This document shows, one piece after another, positions 54,277 to 62,628 of a stretch of 64,000 nucleotides of DNA. The translations under genes were made by a program, and so were the position numbers. Below the pieces are notes generated by a model that saw nothing but the letters and a program-made list of their open reading frames with translations, was not told the origin of the DNA and searched no databases. Source of the stretch: Spongiibacter tropicus DSM 19543 (GTDB lineage Bacteria; Pseudomonadota; Gammaproteobacteria; Pseudomonadales; Spongiibacteraceae); assembly GCF_000420325.1 (NCBI RefSeq), contig NZ_ATUS01000001.1:186001-250000 (forward strand). The letters are read 5' to 3'. Each line of letters begins with the position of its first letter. Within the stretch, counting starts at the first letter, position 1.

Positions 54277-54945
54277 ATGAACAATCAGAAAACTCTCGCC
54301 GTTCTCGGCGGCACTGGCAATGAAGGCAAAGGACTGGCACTGCGCTGGGCTAACGCAGGCTACAAGGTCATTCTCGGCAGCCGATCCGCCGAAAAAGCAG
54401 CCGAAGTTGCCGAAGAAATGAACGCCATTCTTGGCAGCTCGAACGTCAGTGGCTGCGGTAATGTGCAGGCTGCGGAACAGGCAGACATTGCCGTGCTCAC
54501 CGTCCCCTATTCCGCCCAACGCGCCGTCGTTGAAGAAGTACAACATGCTCTCAGCGGCAAGATCCTGGTGGATGTTACGGTTCCCCTAAAACCGCCGCGC
54601 GTCTTTCAGGTGCAACTGCCGGATAACGGCTCCGCGGTTCAGGCGGTGCAGACCTTCCTCGGCGATGGCGTGAAAGTGGTTTCGGCCTTTCAGAACATTT
54701 CTGCCCACCATTTAACCGATCTCGACTACCAGTTCGACTGTGAGGTACTGGTGTGCGGAGACGATGCAGAAGCCTGCGAAACGGTCATCCAAATGTCCGA
54801 AGCCATTGGCTTGCACGCATGGCATGCAGGGGTTCTGGCAAACTCGGTTGTGGCAGAGGCATTGACCTCGGTACTGATAGCAATCAACAAACGCTACAAG
54901 ACCCCCAGCGCAGGTATTCGCATCACTGGCGTTAACGCCGCCTGA
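54277..54945 (+). CDS. F420H2:NADP oxidoreductase-like (NpdG/FNO family) protein
   Basis: A 222-residue Rossmann protein of the NADPH-dependent F420 reductase family: LAVLGGTGNEGKGLALRWANAGYKVILGSRS at the N-terminus, then ADIAVLTVPYSA. True FNO enzymes move hydride between NADPH and coenzyme F420. F420 is uncommon in Gammaproteobacteria, so either the cell makes F420 or this is a relative with another cofactor. Follows the TetR gene by 20 bases in the same direction. Confidence 0.82.
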   Translation: MNNQKTLAVLGGTGNEGKGLALRWANAGYKVILGSRSAEKAAEVAEEMNAILGSSNVSGCGNVQAAEQADIAVLTVPYSAQRAVVEEVQHALSGKILVDVTVPLKPPRVFQVQLPDNGSAVQAVQTFLGDGVKVVSAFQNISAHHLTDLDYQFDCEVLVCGDDAEACETVIQMSEAIGLHAWHAGVLANSVVAEALTSVLIAINKRYKTPSAGIRITGVNAA

Positions 54946-54972
54946 CACCAAAAGCTGTCGCTCTTCTCTCTT

Positions 54973-55001
54973 ACCGCTTGCTGAGTTCATCAGCAGGCGG
55001 T
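54973..55001 (+). terminator. Probable terminator after the TetR-FNO operon
   Basis: 12-bp stem ACCGCTTGCTGA / TCAGCAGGCGGT with one wobble pair and a 5-base loop, followed by a weak T-rich tract. The remaining intergenic stretch to 55231 holds a perfect TATAAT at 55042-55047 without a convincing -35. Confidence 0.55.
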
Positions 55002-55231
55002 GCTTGCTATTTCTTTGTCAAAGCTCAAAACTCCATGGTAGTATAATTTTCATATTTGGGAGTTATAGCGACTTCCCGCTTAGGAAAAAACCATAAGGCT
55101 ATGAGCACAAAACTATCTGAGCAGGCCGTAAAAAGGCGGCAAAATATCGCGCCCGCCGCAGATAAGCTGCGCTGTCAGATAACAATAGCCAAGCAAAAAA
55201 AAGATAATCACGCTGCAGGGAACAGCCTCTA

Positions 55232-55921
55232 ATGCCAAAAAAAGCTCCACAACGCCCCGCCAATTACCAAAGCCCGGCCATTCGTGAGCGCCGACGCCGA
55301 ATACTCAACGAAGCCCGCTTGATGATATCTGAGAAAGGTATCAATGATTTCAGCATGGATGAGCTTGGAGTGCGTGCAGGCGTCGCCAAGCGTACGCTCT
55401 ACAATGCGTTCAACAGCAAAGAACTTATTATCTCTACTGCCATTCAGCAGTATTTCGATACCTTCATCGAGAAGATCCCCTACTCCACCCCGCCGGGAAG
55501 CTTACCGCGCATCGTTGAGCGCCTGGCCTGGATCGTGCGTCGAAACAAAGAGATCCCCAACTACATTAAGGCGCTGATGGCGATCTACTTCAGCCCCGAT
55601 ATCGAGGATGATATTTGGGAGTCCATCCACATGCTGGGTGTGCGCTTTAATATGGAGTGGATCAAAAAGCTGACCAGCAAGCGTCAGCTGCAACCCTGGA
55701 TTGATCCGGAGCAGATGGCTCACGATATCATTCGCATCGAATACGGCGTTATCAGCGACTGGTGTCAGGGGCGAATTGACGACGACGACTTCCTTCCCCA
55801 TATTCTTCTCTGCTACCTAAACTATGTGGTTGGCGCCACCAAAGGCAGAGCCCGCAAAGAAGTCGAAGATATGCTCAAGCTGCTGCAAACTGGCGAGCTG
55901 CTGGAAGCGTACAACAGCTAA
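55232..55921 (+). CDS. TetR/AcrR-family regulator
   Basis: A 229-residue TetR protein with helix-turn-helix at about 20-65 (RRILNEARLMISEKGINDFSMDELGVRAGVAKRTLYNAFNSKE). Alone in its unit, ending at a strong terminator. It may control the neighbouring exported protein and TonB receptor genes, or an effector-specific branch. AGGGA lies 11 bases before the ATG. Confidence 0.9.
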   Translation: MPKKAPQRPANYQSPAIRERRRRILNEARLMISEKGINDFSMDELGVRAGVAKRTLYNAFNSKELIISTAIQQYFDTFIEKIPYSTPPGSLPRIVERLAWIVRRNKEIPNYIKALMAIYFSPDIEDDIWESIHMLGVRFNMEWIKKLTSKRQLQPWIDPEQMAHDIIRIEYGVISDWCQGRIDDDDFLPHILLCYLNYVVGATKGRARKEVEDMLKLLQTGELLEAYNS

Positions 55922-55954
55922 GAACTACGAAGTTGTAAATAAGAAGTCGTAAAA

Positions 55955-55975
55955 AAGGGGCTTTCGCAGCCCCTT
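55955..55975. terminator. Terminator between TetR and the exported propeller protein
   Basis: 8-bp stem AAGGGGCT / AGCCCCTT with loop TTCGC and an A-rich left flank. It serves both convergent genes. Confidence 0.8.
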
Positions 55976-55983
55976 CCCCTGCA

Positions 55984-57054
55984 CTATTTCACTTGCGCAG
56001 GCTGATAGGGAAAGCGCGCGATTCTGTGACCGAGAATTGAACTCACCCAGATTTCCTCGCCCACCTGAAGCGCCGTTGTGGCCAGTCCCAAATCATTTCC
56101 GGCATCGACACGCCACTTCTGAACAATCTTCATCGATGCGGGGTCAACCTCCACAACCGTCAACACCGAAGGACACTCACCCTTCCCCTTGACGCATTCC
56201 AGCAGGCCATTGGGCGTTGTGTGCTGACCGGTTGCCAGTACGGTGCCCGCGGATGTCCAGCGCAGGTTATCCGGCATAAAGCTCAGTGCCAGCGACTTAT
56301 CCGGCCGCTTCTCTCCGGTGCTCGCGCAGGGCAGCGATTGTCTCACCAATTCACTGCCGGACCACGCCGCAACCACAGCGAAGCATCCGTCATCCGATAC
56401 CACCAGCCCATTCGGTCCCGACATGGGTTTAACCGGCGCCGCCTGCCAGCCATCACGTGGAGACCAATGGAAAAGCCGACCGGTGTCTTCACCATCCACC
56501 CGGCGCTGCCAGGAATCTTTATCGGCCGGATCATAGGTCTGGGTGATATAGATATCGCCAGTGGGCAACAGACTCAAGCTGTTTGCCGATACCTCAGAGG
56601 GAATGGGGATACAGTCCTCCCAGGTCAGGCGAGGCTTGCCCGAACCCCCATCAACACGAAAACGCTCGATCGCCGCCCGCCCGCCGCGGTTGATCACCAG
56701 GAGTATATTGCGATCCCCATCGCGACCGACGGTGATACCCAGCGGCGAAAACGCCTTCTCCTCCAGCGCGGAACAATGACGACGGTCCGCAGCGGCAGCA
56801 ATATCAAAGGAGAGTTTCTCCAGGTGCAGTGGCAATCTGCGCATGGCATAAATGCCGGGCTGCGCGGCCTTACCAATGGAAATACCACTGACAAGAACCC
56901 AGTCGCTACCGGGAATCGTGACCATATCCTCAGCCACGGGCGGTGCCGCCACATTATCCGGTTTTACCAGCGTTTCGGCATGCACACTTAACGCAGTACA
57001 AAGCAACGCTACAGCGGTCGCAATACGGTAAAAAAACAGGGACTTTGCAGGCAT
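55984..57054 (-). CDS. Exported beta-propeller protein, SMP-30/paraoxonase-like, possible lactonase
   Basis: A 356-residue protein with a cleavable signal peptide (ends ...VHA at about 26). Repeated propeller strands and two calcium-site-like motifs, SGPNGLVVSDDG and MPDNLRWTSAG, resemble SMP-30/PON lactonases and arylesterases. Not firmly assigned. It is encoded just downstream of the TonB receptor, so it could open a lactone or ester in the periplasm after uptake (inference). GGAGGT precedes the ATG. Confidence 0.75.
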   Translation of the reverse strand: MPAKSLFFYRIATAVALLCTALSVHAETLVKPDNVAAPPVAEDMVTIPGSDWVLVSGISIGKAAQPGIYAMRRLPLHLEKLSFDIAAAADRRHCSALEEKAFSPLGITVGRDGDRNILLVINRGGRAAIERFRVDGGSGKPRLTWEDCIPIPSEVSANSLSLLPTGDIYITQTYDPADKDSWQRRVDGEDTGRLFHWSPRDGWQAAPVKPMSGPNGLVVSDDGCFAVVAAWSGSELVRQSLPCASTGEKRPDKSLALSFMPDNLRWTSAGTVLATGQHTTPNGLLECVKGKGECPSVLTVVEVDPASMKIVQKWRVDAGNDLGLATTALQVGEEIWVSSILGHRIARFPYQPAQVK

Positions 57055-57098
57055 AAGCTTACCTCCAATCTTTGAATGTTGACTCCAGAACGTGAGTC

Positions 57099-57131
57099 AA
57101 AAAAAAGGCGCCGTAGCAAGCTAACGGCGCC
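57099..57131 (-). terminator. Terminator of the TonB-dependent receptor gene
   Basis: Stem GGCGCCGT / ACGGCGCC with a 9-base loop followed on the minus strand by eight T. Located 28 bases after the receptor stop. Confidence 0.92.
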
Positions 57132-57158
57132 AAGCACAAACCCAACGAGCGGGAAAAC

Positions 57159-60062
57159 TTAGAAGGTGTAACGCATACCTACGGTGAAGGCACGGCCTAT
57201 GTAGTCATATACACCAATCATGGTGGGGTAAGTCGCACCAGGAGTAGTACCGGGAACGATTGGCGGCTCGTTATCAAACAGGTTGTTAACCGTGCCAAAC
57301 AGCTCCATTTCGCCACCCTGATTGCCAACCATCATGCGGTAACGGCCAGTGATATCGGTGTACCACTCAGGATCGACATCACCATCGATAAAGTTACTTG
57401 GCGAGCCAGGAATACCCACTTCCATTTTACCTACGTACTGCTCGGTAAGTGTCAGACCAAAGTTACCCAAATCGTAGCTAACATTGAGCGTGCCACTCCA
57501 CTCTGGGCGCCCTTGGGTGTTACCCCCTGCAATAGTAGCTATACCGGCATACTCAAGTGTTGGGGCACCTGCGTATTGTTGCTCCTGATACTTCTCCAGA
57601 TAGTTTGCATACAAACGCACGCTGAGATTACCCGGCCCAACCGGCGTTGCGTAACTCACGTCGATATCGATACCGCTGGTCTCCAGCGAGGCGATATTCG
57701 CTGATGCAACGCGAATTTCGGTTGGGAAGTCACCGGGAGAAGGACGTGTAATCAAGTCACACTCAGGCCCGCCGGTCTGGAAGCAGTTATTAATAATCTG
57801 CTGAGCACTCAGGGAACCGATCGCGTCCTGAATTTCGATACTGTAGTAATCGATAGACAGACTCAGACCGGGAACCGCTTGCGGCGTGTAGACGACACCA
57901 AAGGTATAGGTATCCGCTTCTTCCGGCTCGAGGTCACGGTTACCACCGTTCACCTGAGGAATATTCGCCTGGAGGCCGGTTAAGGGATCGAAGATCGTAC
58001 TGATGGCTGACTGATCGCCTGCATAGAGGCTGAACAGCGACGGCGCACGAATATCGCGAGATACAGTGGCACGCAGCAGTACTTCGTCAATGGTGCGCCA
58101 GGTCATACCCAGCTTCCAGGTATCCACAGGACCACTGGTGCTGTAATCGGTGTGACGAACCGCCGCATTCAAGTCGAGCTGTTCAAAACCGGGACGACCA
58201 GCAATAACAGGCACGTTCACTTCCGCAAACGCTTCCCAAACATCGACGCTACCATCAGCGACGCCAATATTGGTCAACCAGTAGTGCAGCGCAGAAGAAG
58301 GAACGCCTCTCAGCCCCGCGAAATGCTCATCGCGCTCCGCCGCCTCATCCAACAGCGCCGGATCGGCGTTGCTGCGAAGCTCCAAGTCTTCGGTACGCCA
58401 TTCCGCACCAAATGCCATATCCACAGGACCCGCAGGCAATGTAAACGCGCTACCAACCACTTCGAAGGCAATCGTATCCTGAGTCGTTTCGGCCACATAG
58501 CTGGAAGTGCCTGTCGCATAGGCATAGCCTTCTGGCGTAGCGATGCTCGGATCACCATTCATGATATTCATCGGCTTACAGTCGGCAAAACGCGCTGCAA
58601 CGGCAGGGTCACTGCTAAGCGATGCACGACAGACGATATTGCCCGTACCATCATCAACCGCATCCAGCGCCGCGTAAGTGCGCTGCCAGTTATACAGGCC
58701 GGACTGATCCATGGTGTGCTCGGACTGACCGTGGCTGATATCCAGCCCCCAGCTCCAGCTCTCATTGATATCACCATCCAAACCGGCGGCGAACATCATG
58801 AACTCCGTCTCTTCCTCAGTAAACGGCTTTGGCCCCGTACCGAGGTAGTGCGCTAGCTTGAAGCTATCAGTCGGCGCCAACTCGGCCTGCAGCGCGGCGG
58901 GCAGATAAGCGTTATCACCATAAATCGTTGCAGACGTTGCCCCTACCAGCGAGTTCGCCAATGAGGTGTATTCAACTTCGCTGCTTGAGTACAGGCCCTG
59001 AACATAACCTCTCACACCATTAGAGAAGTCGTAAATTACCTTACCAAACAACTGCTCGGTAGTGAGCGGCGCAACGCCAGTTACATCAAAGGGAACGGTA
59101 TAGCCATCACCGCCGGAAGCAAAAATAGGCGAGCCGGTTGGCGTACCGGGATCAAAAGGCACGATATTCCCACTCTGGTCAAAACGCTGACCATTGTAGG
59201 AGAAGCCGGCAGGACCACCACTAATCAAACCATAATCAGAGGCGACGGTCAGACGACCGTTTTTGAAGCGCTTATACGGATTCAGCGCGCCGCCAGGCAC
59301 ACAATCGGAGGCGTTGGCACTGACACAGTTAGGATTGCTGCCTGCAAAAATCCAACCCTCACGACTGGCATCACGATCACTGCGCATCATGCCATCGTTG
59401 TCATAGCGCTCAGCACTCAGCAGAACGTGTCCATTGCCTTCAGAGAATTCAAAGCCCGTCGCCACACCAATGCGGTTATGTTCGTTATCGCCCTGCTCGG
59501 AAAAGCCGCCTTGAACGTTGAGTTTGGTACCCACGAAACTGTCGTCAACGATAAAGTTAACAACACCCGATACCGCGTCAGAGCCGTAGGCCGCAGACGC
59601 ACCACCCGTCACAACCTCAACTCGCTGCATCAGCAAATTGGGCATCACGTTCACGTCGACATCACCCAGGAAGGTGGTCTTCGGCATTCTCATGCCATCC
59701 ATCAGGATCAGCGTTCGTTTTGAACCGATACCACGAAGGTTAAGCAAGTTGCCGTGAGACGCAGTATTGGAGAAGTTGTGTTGGCTCTGAGCGGGGCCAC
59801 TCGACAACTGGAACTGCGGCAACTTGTTCAAGGCATCGGGAATATTCGTTGGCTGCATATTCATCAGGTCATCGGTAGATGCCACGGTGACCGGGGTAGG
59901 TGCAGTAAAGCCATCACGCTTGATGCGGCTGGCCGACACAACTACCTCTTCTACAGCCGAATCCTGTTCCACCACCGGATTCTCTTCTGTTTGAGCATTG
60001 ACGGATGAAACACCCATCAGCGCATTGGCAATAGCCAATGACAACAGCGTGCGTTTTTTCAT
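57159..60062 (-). CDS. TonB-dependent outer-membrane receptor
   Basis: A 967-residue receptor: signal peptide (about 1-23), TonB-box-like EEVVVSASRIK, plug domain with IPDALNKLPQF, LNLRGIGSKRTLILMDGMR and VEVVTGGASAAYGSDAVSGVVNFI, then a 22-strand barrel ending in an aromatic residue (GMRYTF). The CarO/RHS-like sequence type is used for uptake of large hydrophobic or plant-derived compounds as well as siderophores. Being in the block, uptake of the growth substrate is likely (inference). AGAGGA precedes the ATG; own terminator; operator-like site far upstream. Confidence 0.95.
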   Translation of the reverse strand: MKKRTLLSLAIANALMGVSSVNAQTEENPVVEQDSAVEEVVVSASRIKRDGFTAPTPVTVASTDDLMNMQPTNIPDALNKLPQFQLSSGPAQSQHNFSNTASHGNLLNLRGIGSKRTLILMDGMRMPKTTFLGDVDVNVMPNLLMQRVEVVTGGASAAYGSDAVSGVVNFIVDDSFVGTKLNVQGGFSEQGDNEHNRIGVATGFEFSEGNGHVLLSAERYDNDGMMRSDRDASREGWIFAGSNPNCVSANASDCVPGGALNPYKRFKNGRLTVASDYGLISGGPAGFSYNGQRFDQSGNIVPFDPGTPTGSPIFASGGDGYTVPFDVTGVAPLTTEQLFGKVIYDFSNGVRGYVQGLYSSSEVEYTSLANSLVGATSATIYGDNAYLPAALQAELAPTDSFKLAHYLGTGPKPFTEEETEFMMFAAGLDGDINESWSWGLDISHGQSEHTMDQSGLYNWQRTYAALDAVDDGTGNIVCRASLSSDPAVAARFADCKPMNIMNGDPSIATPEGYAYATGTSSYVAETTQDTIAFEVVGSAFTLPAGPVDMAFGAEWRTEDLELRSNADPALLDEAAERDEHFAGLRGVPSSALHYWLTNIGVADGSVDVWEAFAEVNVPVIAGRPGFEQLDLNAAVRHTDYSTSGPVDTWKLGMTWRTIDEVLLRATVSRDIRAPSLFSLYAGDQSAISTIFDPLTGLQANIPQVNGGNRDLEPEEADTYTFGVVYTPQAVPGLSLSIDYYSIEIQDAIGSLSAQQIINNCFQTGGPECDLITRPSPGDFPTEIRVASANIASLETSGIDIDVSYATPVGPGNLSVRLYANYLEKYQEQQYAGAPTLEYAGIATIAGGNTQGRPEWSGTLNVSYDLGNFGLTLTEQYVGKMEVGIPGSPSNFIDGDVDPEWYTDITGRYRMMVGNQGGEMELFGTVNNLFDNEPPIVPGTTPGATYPTMIGVYDYIGRAFTVGMRYTF

Positions 60063-60109
60063 AGGGATCCTCTTACGCTTAATATTATCTGCTTTATTTC
60101 AGGACCGAG

Positions 60110-60138
60110 ACAATGGACGCGCACACCGCGTCCATTGT
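60110..60138. promoter_or_regulatory. Perfect hairpin/palindrome in the TonB receptor leader
   Basis: 12-bp arms ACAATGGACGCG / CGCGTCCATTGT around CACAC, 48 bases upstream of the receptor ATG and without a T tract. It could be an operator or an mRNA leader structure. Confidence 0.55.
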
Positions 60139-60269
60139 AGCTAACCATCTCTTTCACTCCTGCGCCTCGAAATCACCCTGCCGCCAATTCCCAAGAGAAC
60201 AACACTGTGTCACCCAAGGGCAGCGACCTTTTTCGGAGGCGCGCGGGCACAGACCCACGAAACGAATAG

Positions 60270-60283
60270 TGCAACGCGTTGCA
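60270..60283. promoter_or_regulatory. 14-bp perfect palindrome, LacI-type operator shape
   Basis: TGCAACGCGTTGCA, with the central CG of LacI/GalR-type operators, 13 bases from operator-like site 1. No LacI-type gene is in the window. Confidence 0.45.
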
Positions 60284-60296
60284 AAAAAAAGCAACG

Positions 60297-60320
60297 AATT
60301 TTAACCTGCAAAGCAATATT
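60297..60320. promoter_or_regulatory. Candidate block-wide operator, site 1
   Basis: AATTTTAACCTG at the left and AGCAATATT at the right, preceded by CAACG. It is 235 bases upstream of the receptor ATG, the outermost copy of the element, just inside the right tRNA-Glu. Confidence 0.55.
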
Positions 60321-60642
60321 AGAACCCAACTAAAAACGCCGCGAATGAATACTGCCCCCTCTCCAAATCGCGAACACACTATAAATACAAGGCCTTAAGG
60401 CACTCGCAGCCAGCAAGGGCGCAAGCCACCTGAAGGGCAACGTTTACGAAAAATTGTCGGTTTTCGAGCAGAATCTGAGGAAGAAACGTCAGAAAAGAGG
60501 GATAAATCAGCCCGCGTGAAGACAAGCCCGATAAACGGAGTGTCGCGCAATAGCCGTTAGGGAGGTGATTTTCGGATACACGTCGTTAATGAACACGAGC
60601 CGACAAGGAGAAAAAGGATAGGTATTACGAGGGGGAAGTAAA

Positions 60643-60718
60643 TGGCGTCCCCTAGGGGACTCGAACCCCTGTTACTGCCGTGAAAGGGCAGTGTCCTAGG
60701 CCACTAGACGAAGGGGAC
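60643..60718 (-). tRNA. tRNA-Glu (TTC anticodon), copy 2
   Basis: Identical over all 76 nt to the tRNA at 8813-8888, plus two shared bases on each side (60641-60720). Encoded CCA at 60643-60645. Flanking sequence is unrelated to that of copy 1. Confidence 0.97.
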
Positions 60719-60878
60719 GCCGCAAACCTTCCAGACCACGAGTCAATAACGTCTGAAAGTGGCGCGCATTTTATGGAGGCCTCCCGGCCACGTCAAGCAG
60801 CAATCGGCAAGAAAACTGAAATAATTGAATATTCCCGGCTCGCCTGCCGATTTTTCAGGCAATCTGCTCACATTTCCT

Positions 60879-61277
60879 TCAAGTTGTTGATTTATCGAGC
60901 TTCAAGGACAGGGAGTTAATACAGTACCGCAGCCCTGTGGGTGCAGGCCCATCCGGAAAAACGTGCCCGAGATGGGCGTCACAGCGAGCACAGGTGACTT
61001 CCTCTCGAATCATGCCGTGACTGGTATCCCGGTGAACATCCAGCACCTCGCCGGCTTTGGGCTGATAAAAACTGGGCCAGCCGGAGCCGGAGTCGTACTT
61101 GGTCTGCGAATCAAACAGCGGCTCACCACAGCATCGACAACGGTATACGCCATCGCTCTTTTCGTTGTAATACTCGCCAGTAAACGCGCGCTCTGTGCCT
61201 TTTTCACGACAGACGTGGTATTCCTCAGGACTTAAAAGTTCCTGCCACTCTGCCTCGGTTTTCACGACTTTTTCCAT
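60879..61277 (-). CDS. msrB: Peptide-methionine (R)-S-oxide reductase MsrB
   Basis: A 132-residue MsrB: zinc cysteines in [11 protein letters not shown] and [21 protein letters not shown] substrate loop, and the catalytic Cys119 in [12 protein letters not shown] 61277 follows GGAGTG; the frame is open to 61334 without homology. Divergent from the aminotransferase gene. Confidence 0.96.
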   Translation of the reverse strand: MEKVVKTEAEWQELLSPEEYHVCREKGTERAFTGEYYNEKSDGVYRCRCCGEPLFDSQTKYDSGSGWPSFYQPKAGEVLDVHRDTSHGMIREEVTCARCDAHLGHVFPDGPAPTGLRYCINSLSLKLDKSTT

Positions 61278-61395
61278 CAATATCACTCCACCTGTCGATT
61301 GGCTAAGGCGTATACTACGCTTAATAGCTAACACGGTCGCTGACTGCCTGACGCGCAGCGCTTCCGCGCCATTACTCCGATTTTAGAAGACTGAC

Positions 61396-62628
61396 ATGAG
61401 CAATTACTACAAATCCAGCAAGCTGCACGACGTGTGTTATGACATTCGCGGACCCGTGCTGCACCGCGCCAATGAGCTGGAAGAGGAAGGTTATCGCATC
61501 CTCAAGCTCAATATCGGCAATCCGGCCACGTTTGGCTTTAATGCGCCGGAGGAAATTATTCAGGATGTGATTCGCATGCTGCCTGAAAGTGAAGGCTACA
61601 GCGATTCCAAGGGCCTGTACTCAGCGCGCAAAGCGGTAATGCAGGAGTGCCAGAAGATCGGCATACCCGGCGTCGAGGTCAATGACATCTATCTGGGCAA
61701 TGGCTGCAGTGAACTGATCACCATGGCCACGCAGGCACTGCTCAATATCGGTGACGAGGTACTAATCCCCTCCCCCGACTACCCGCTGTGGACGGCAGTC
61801 GTCTCGCTGAGCGGCGCCAAGCCTGTCCACTACCGCTGCGACGAAGAAAATGACTGGCAACCGTCCATCGAAGATATCCGCAGCAAGATTACCAGCCGCA
61901 CCCGGGCGATTGTCATTATCAACCCCAATAACCCGACCGGCGCGGTCTACAGCCGCAGTATGCTCGAAGAACTCGTCAGCATTGCCGAAGAATTCGAACT
62001 GGTGGTGTTTGCCGACGAGATTTACAGCAAAATTCTGTACGACGATGCCGTGCACATTCCACTGGGCAGCATTAATCCCGACGTGCTGTGCCTGACGTTC
62101 AATGGCCTGTCCAAATCCTATCGTCTCGCGGGTTTCCGCAGCGGCTGGATGATTGTGTCTGGCCCCAAGGAACGTGCCAGGGACTACATAGAAGGCCTGG
62201 ATATGCTGTCATCGATGCGACTCTGCGCCAACGTACCGGCCCAGCACGCCATTCAGACGGCACTGGGCGGCTACCAAAGCATTAACGAATTGATTCTGCC
62301 CGGCGGCCGCCTGTTGGAACAGCGGGATATTGCCTGGGAAATGCTCAATGATATTCCCGGTGTGAGCTGTACCAAACCGAGGGGCGCACTTTACATGTTC
62401 CCCCGCCTCGACCCCGAGGTCTATCCTGTGGCTAGCGACGAGCAACTGGTGCTGGACCTGCTCAACCAGGAAAAAATCCTGCTGGTGCAGGGCACGGGCT
62501 TCAACTGGCATGCACCGGACCACCTGCGTATTGTATTCCTGCCCAACAAGCTGGATCTGGCAGCCGCTATTGAGCGCTTTGGCCGCTTTCTGCGAGGCTA
62601 CCGCAAAAAGCTCCACGCCGTCGGCTAG
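61396..62628 (+). CDS. alaA: Glutamate-pyruvate (alanine) aminotransferase, AlaA-like
   Basis: A 410-residue class I PLP aminotransferase: KLNIGNPATFGF, INPNNPTGAVYS, FADEIYSKILYD, the PLP lysine in FNGLSKSYRLAGFRSGW. Its length and N-terminal YKSSKLHDVCYDIRGPVL fit AlaA, which makes alanine from pyruvate and glutamate. Its stop overlaps that of the convergent methyltransferase gene in a shared CTAG. Confidence 0.93.
   Translation: MSNYYKSSKLHDVCYDIRGPVLHRANELEEEGYRILKLNIGNPATFGFNAPEEIIQDVIRMLPESEGYSDSKGLYSARKAVMQECQKIGIPGVEVNDIYLGNGCSELITMATQALLNIGDEVLIPSPDYPLWTAVVSLSGAKPVHYRCDEENDWQPSIEDIRSKITSRTRAIVIINPNNPTGAVYSRSMLEELVSIAEEFELVVFADEIYSKILYDDAVHIPLGSINPDVLCLTFNGLSKSYRLAGFRSGWMIVSGPKERARDYIEGLDMLSSMRLCANVPAQHAIQTALGGYQSINELILPGGRLLEQRDIAWEMLNDIPGVSCTKPRGALYMFPRLDPEVYPVASDEQLVLDLLNQEKILLVQGTGFNWHAPDHLRIVFLPNKLDLAAAIERFGRFLRGYRKKLHAVG

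Larger units (their letters stand above)
60063..60642. other. 580-bp leader/intergenic region between TonB receptor and tRNA-Glu copy 2
   Basis: No coding sequence. From left to right it holds a perfect 12-bp leader hairpin (60110-60138), a 14-bp palindrome (60270-60283) and operator-like site 1 (60297-60320). Nothing recognised from 60340 to 60642. Confidence 0.7.
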
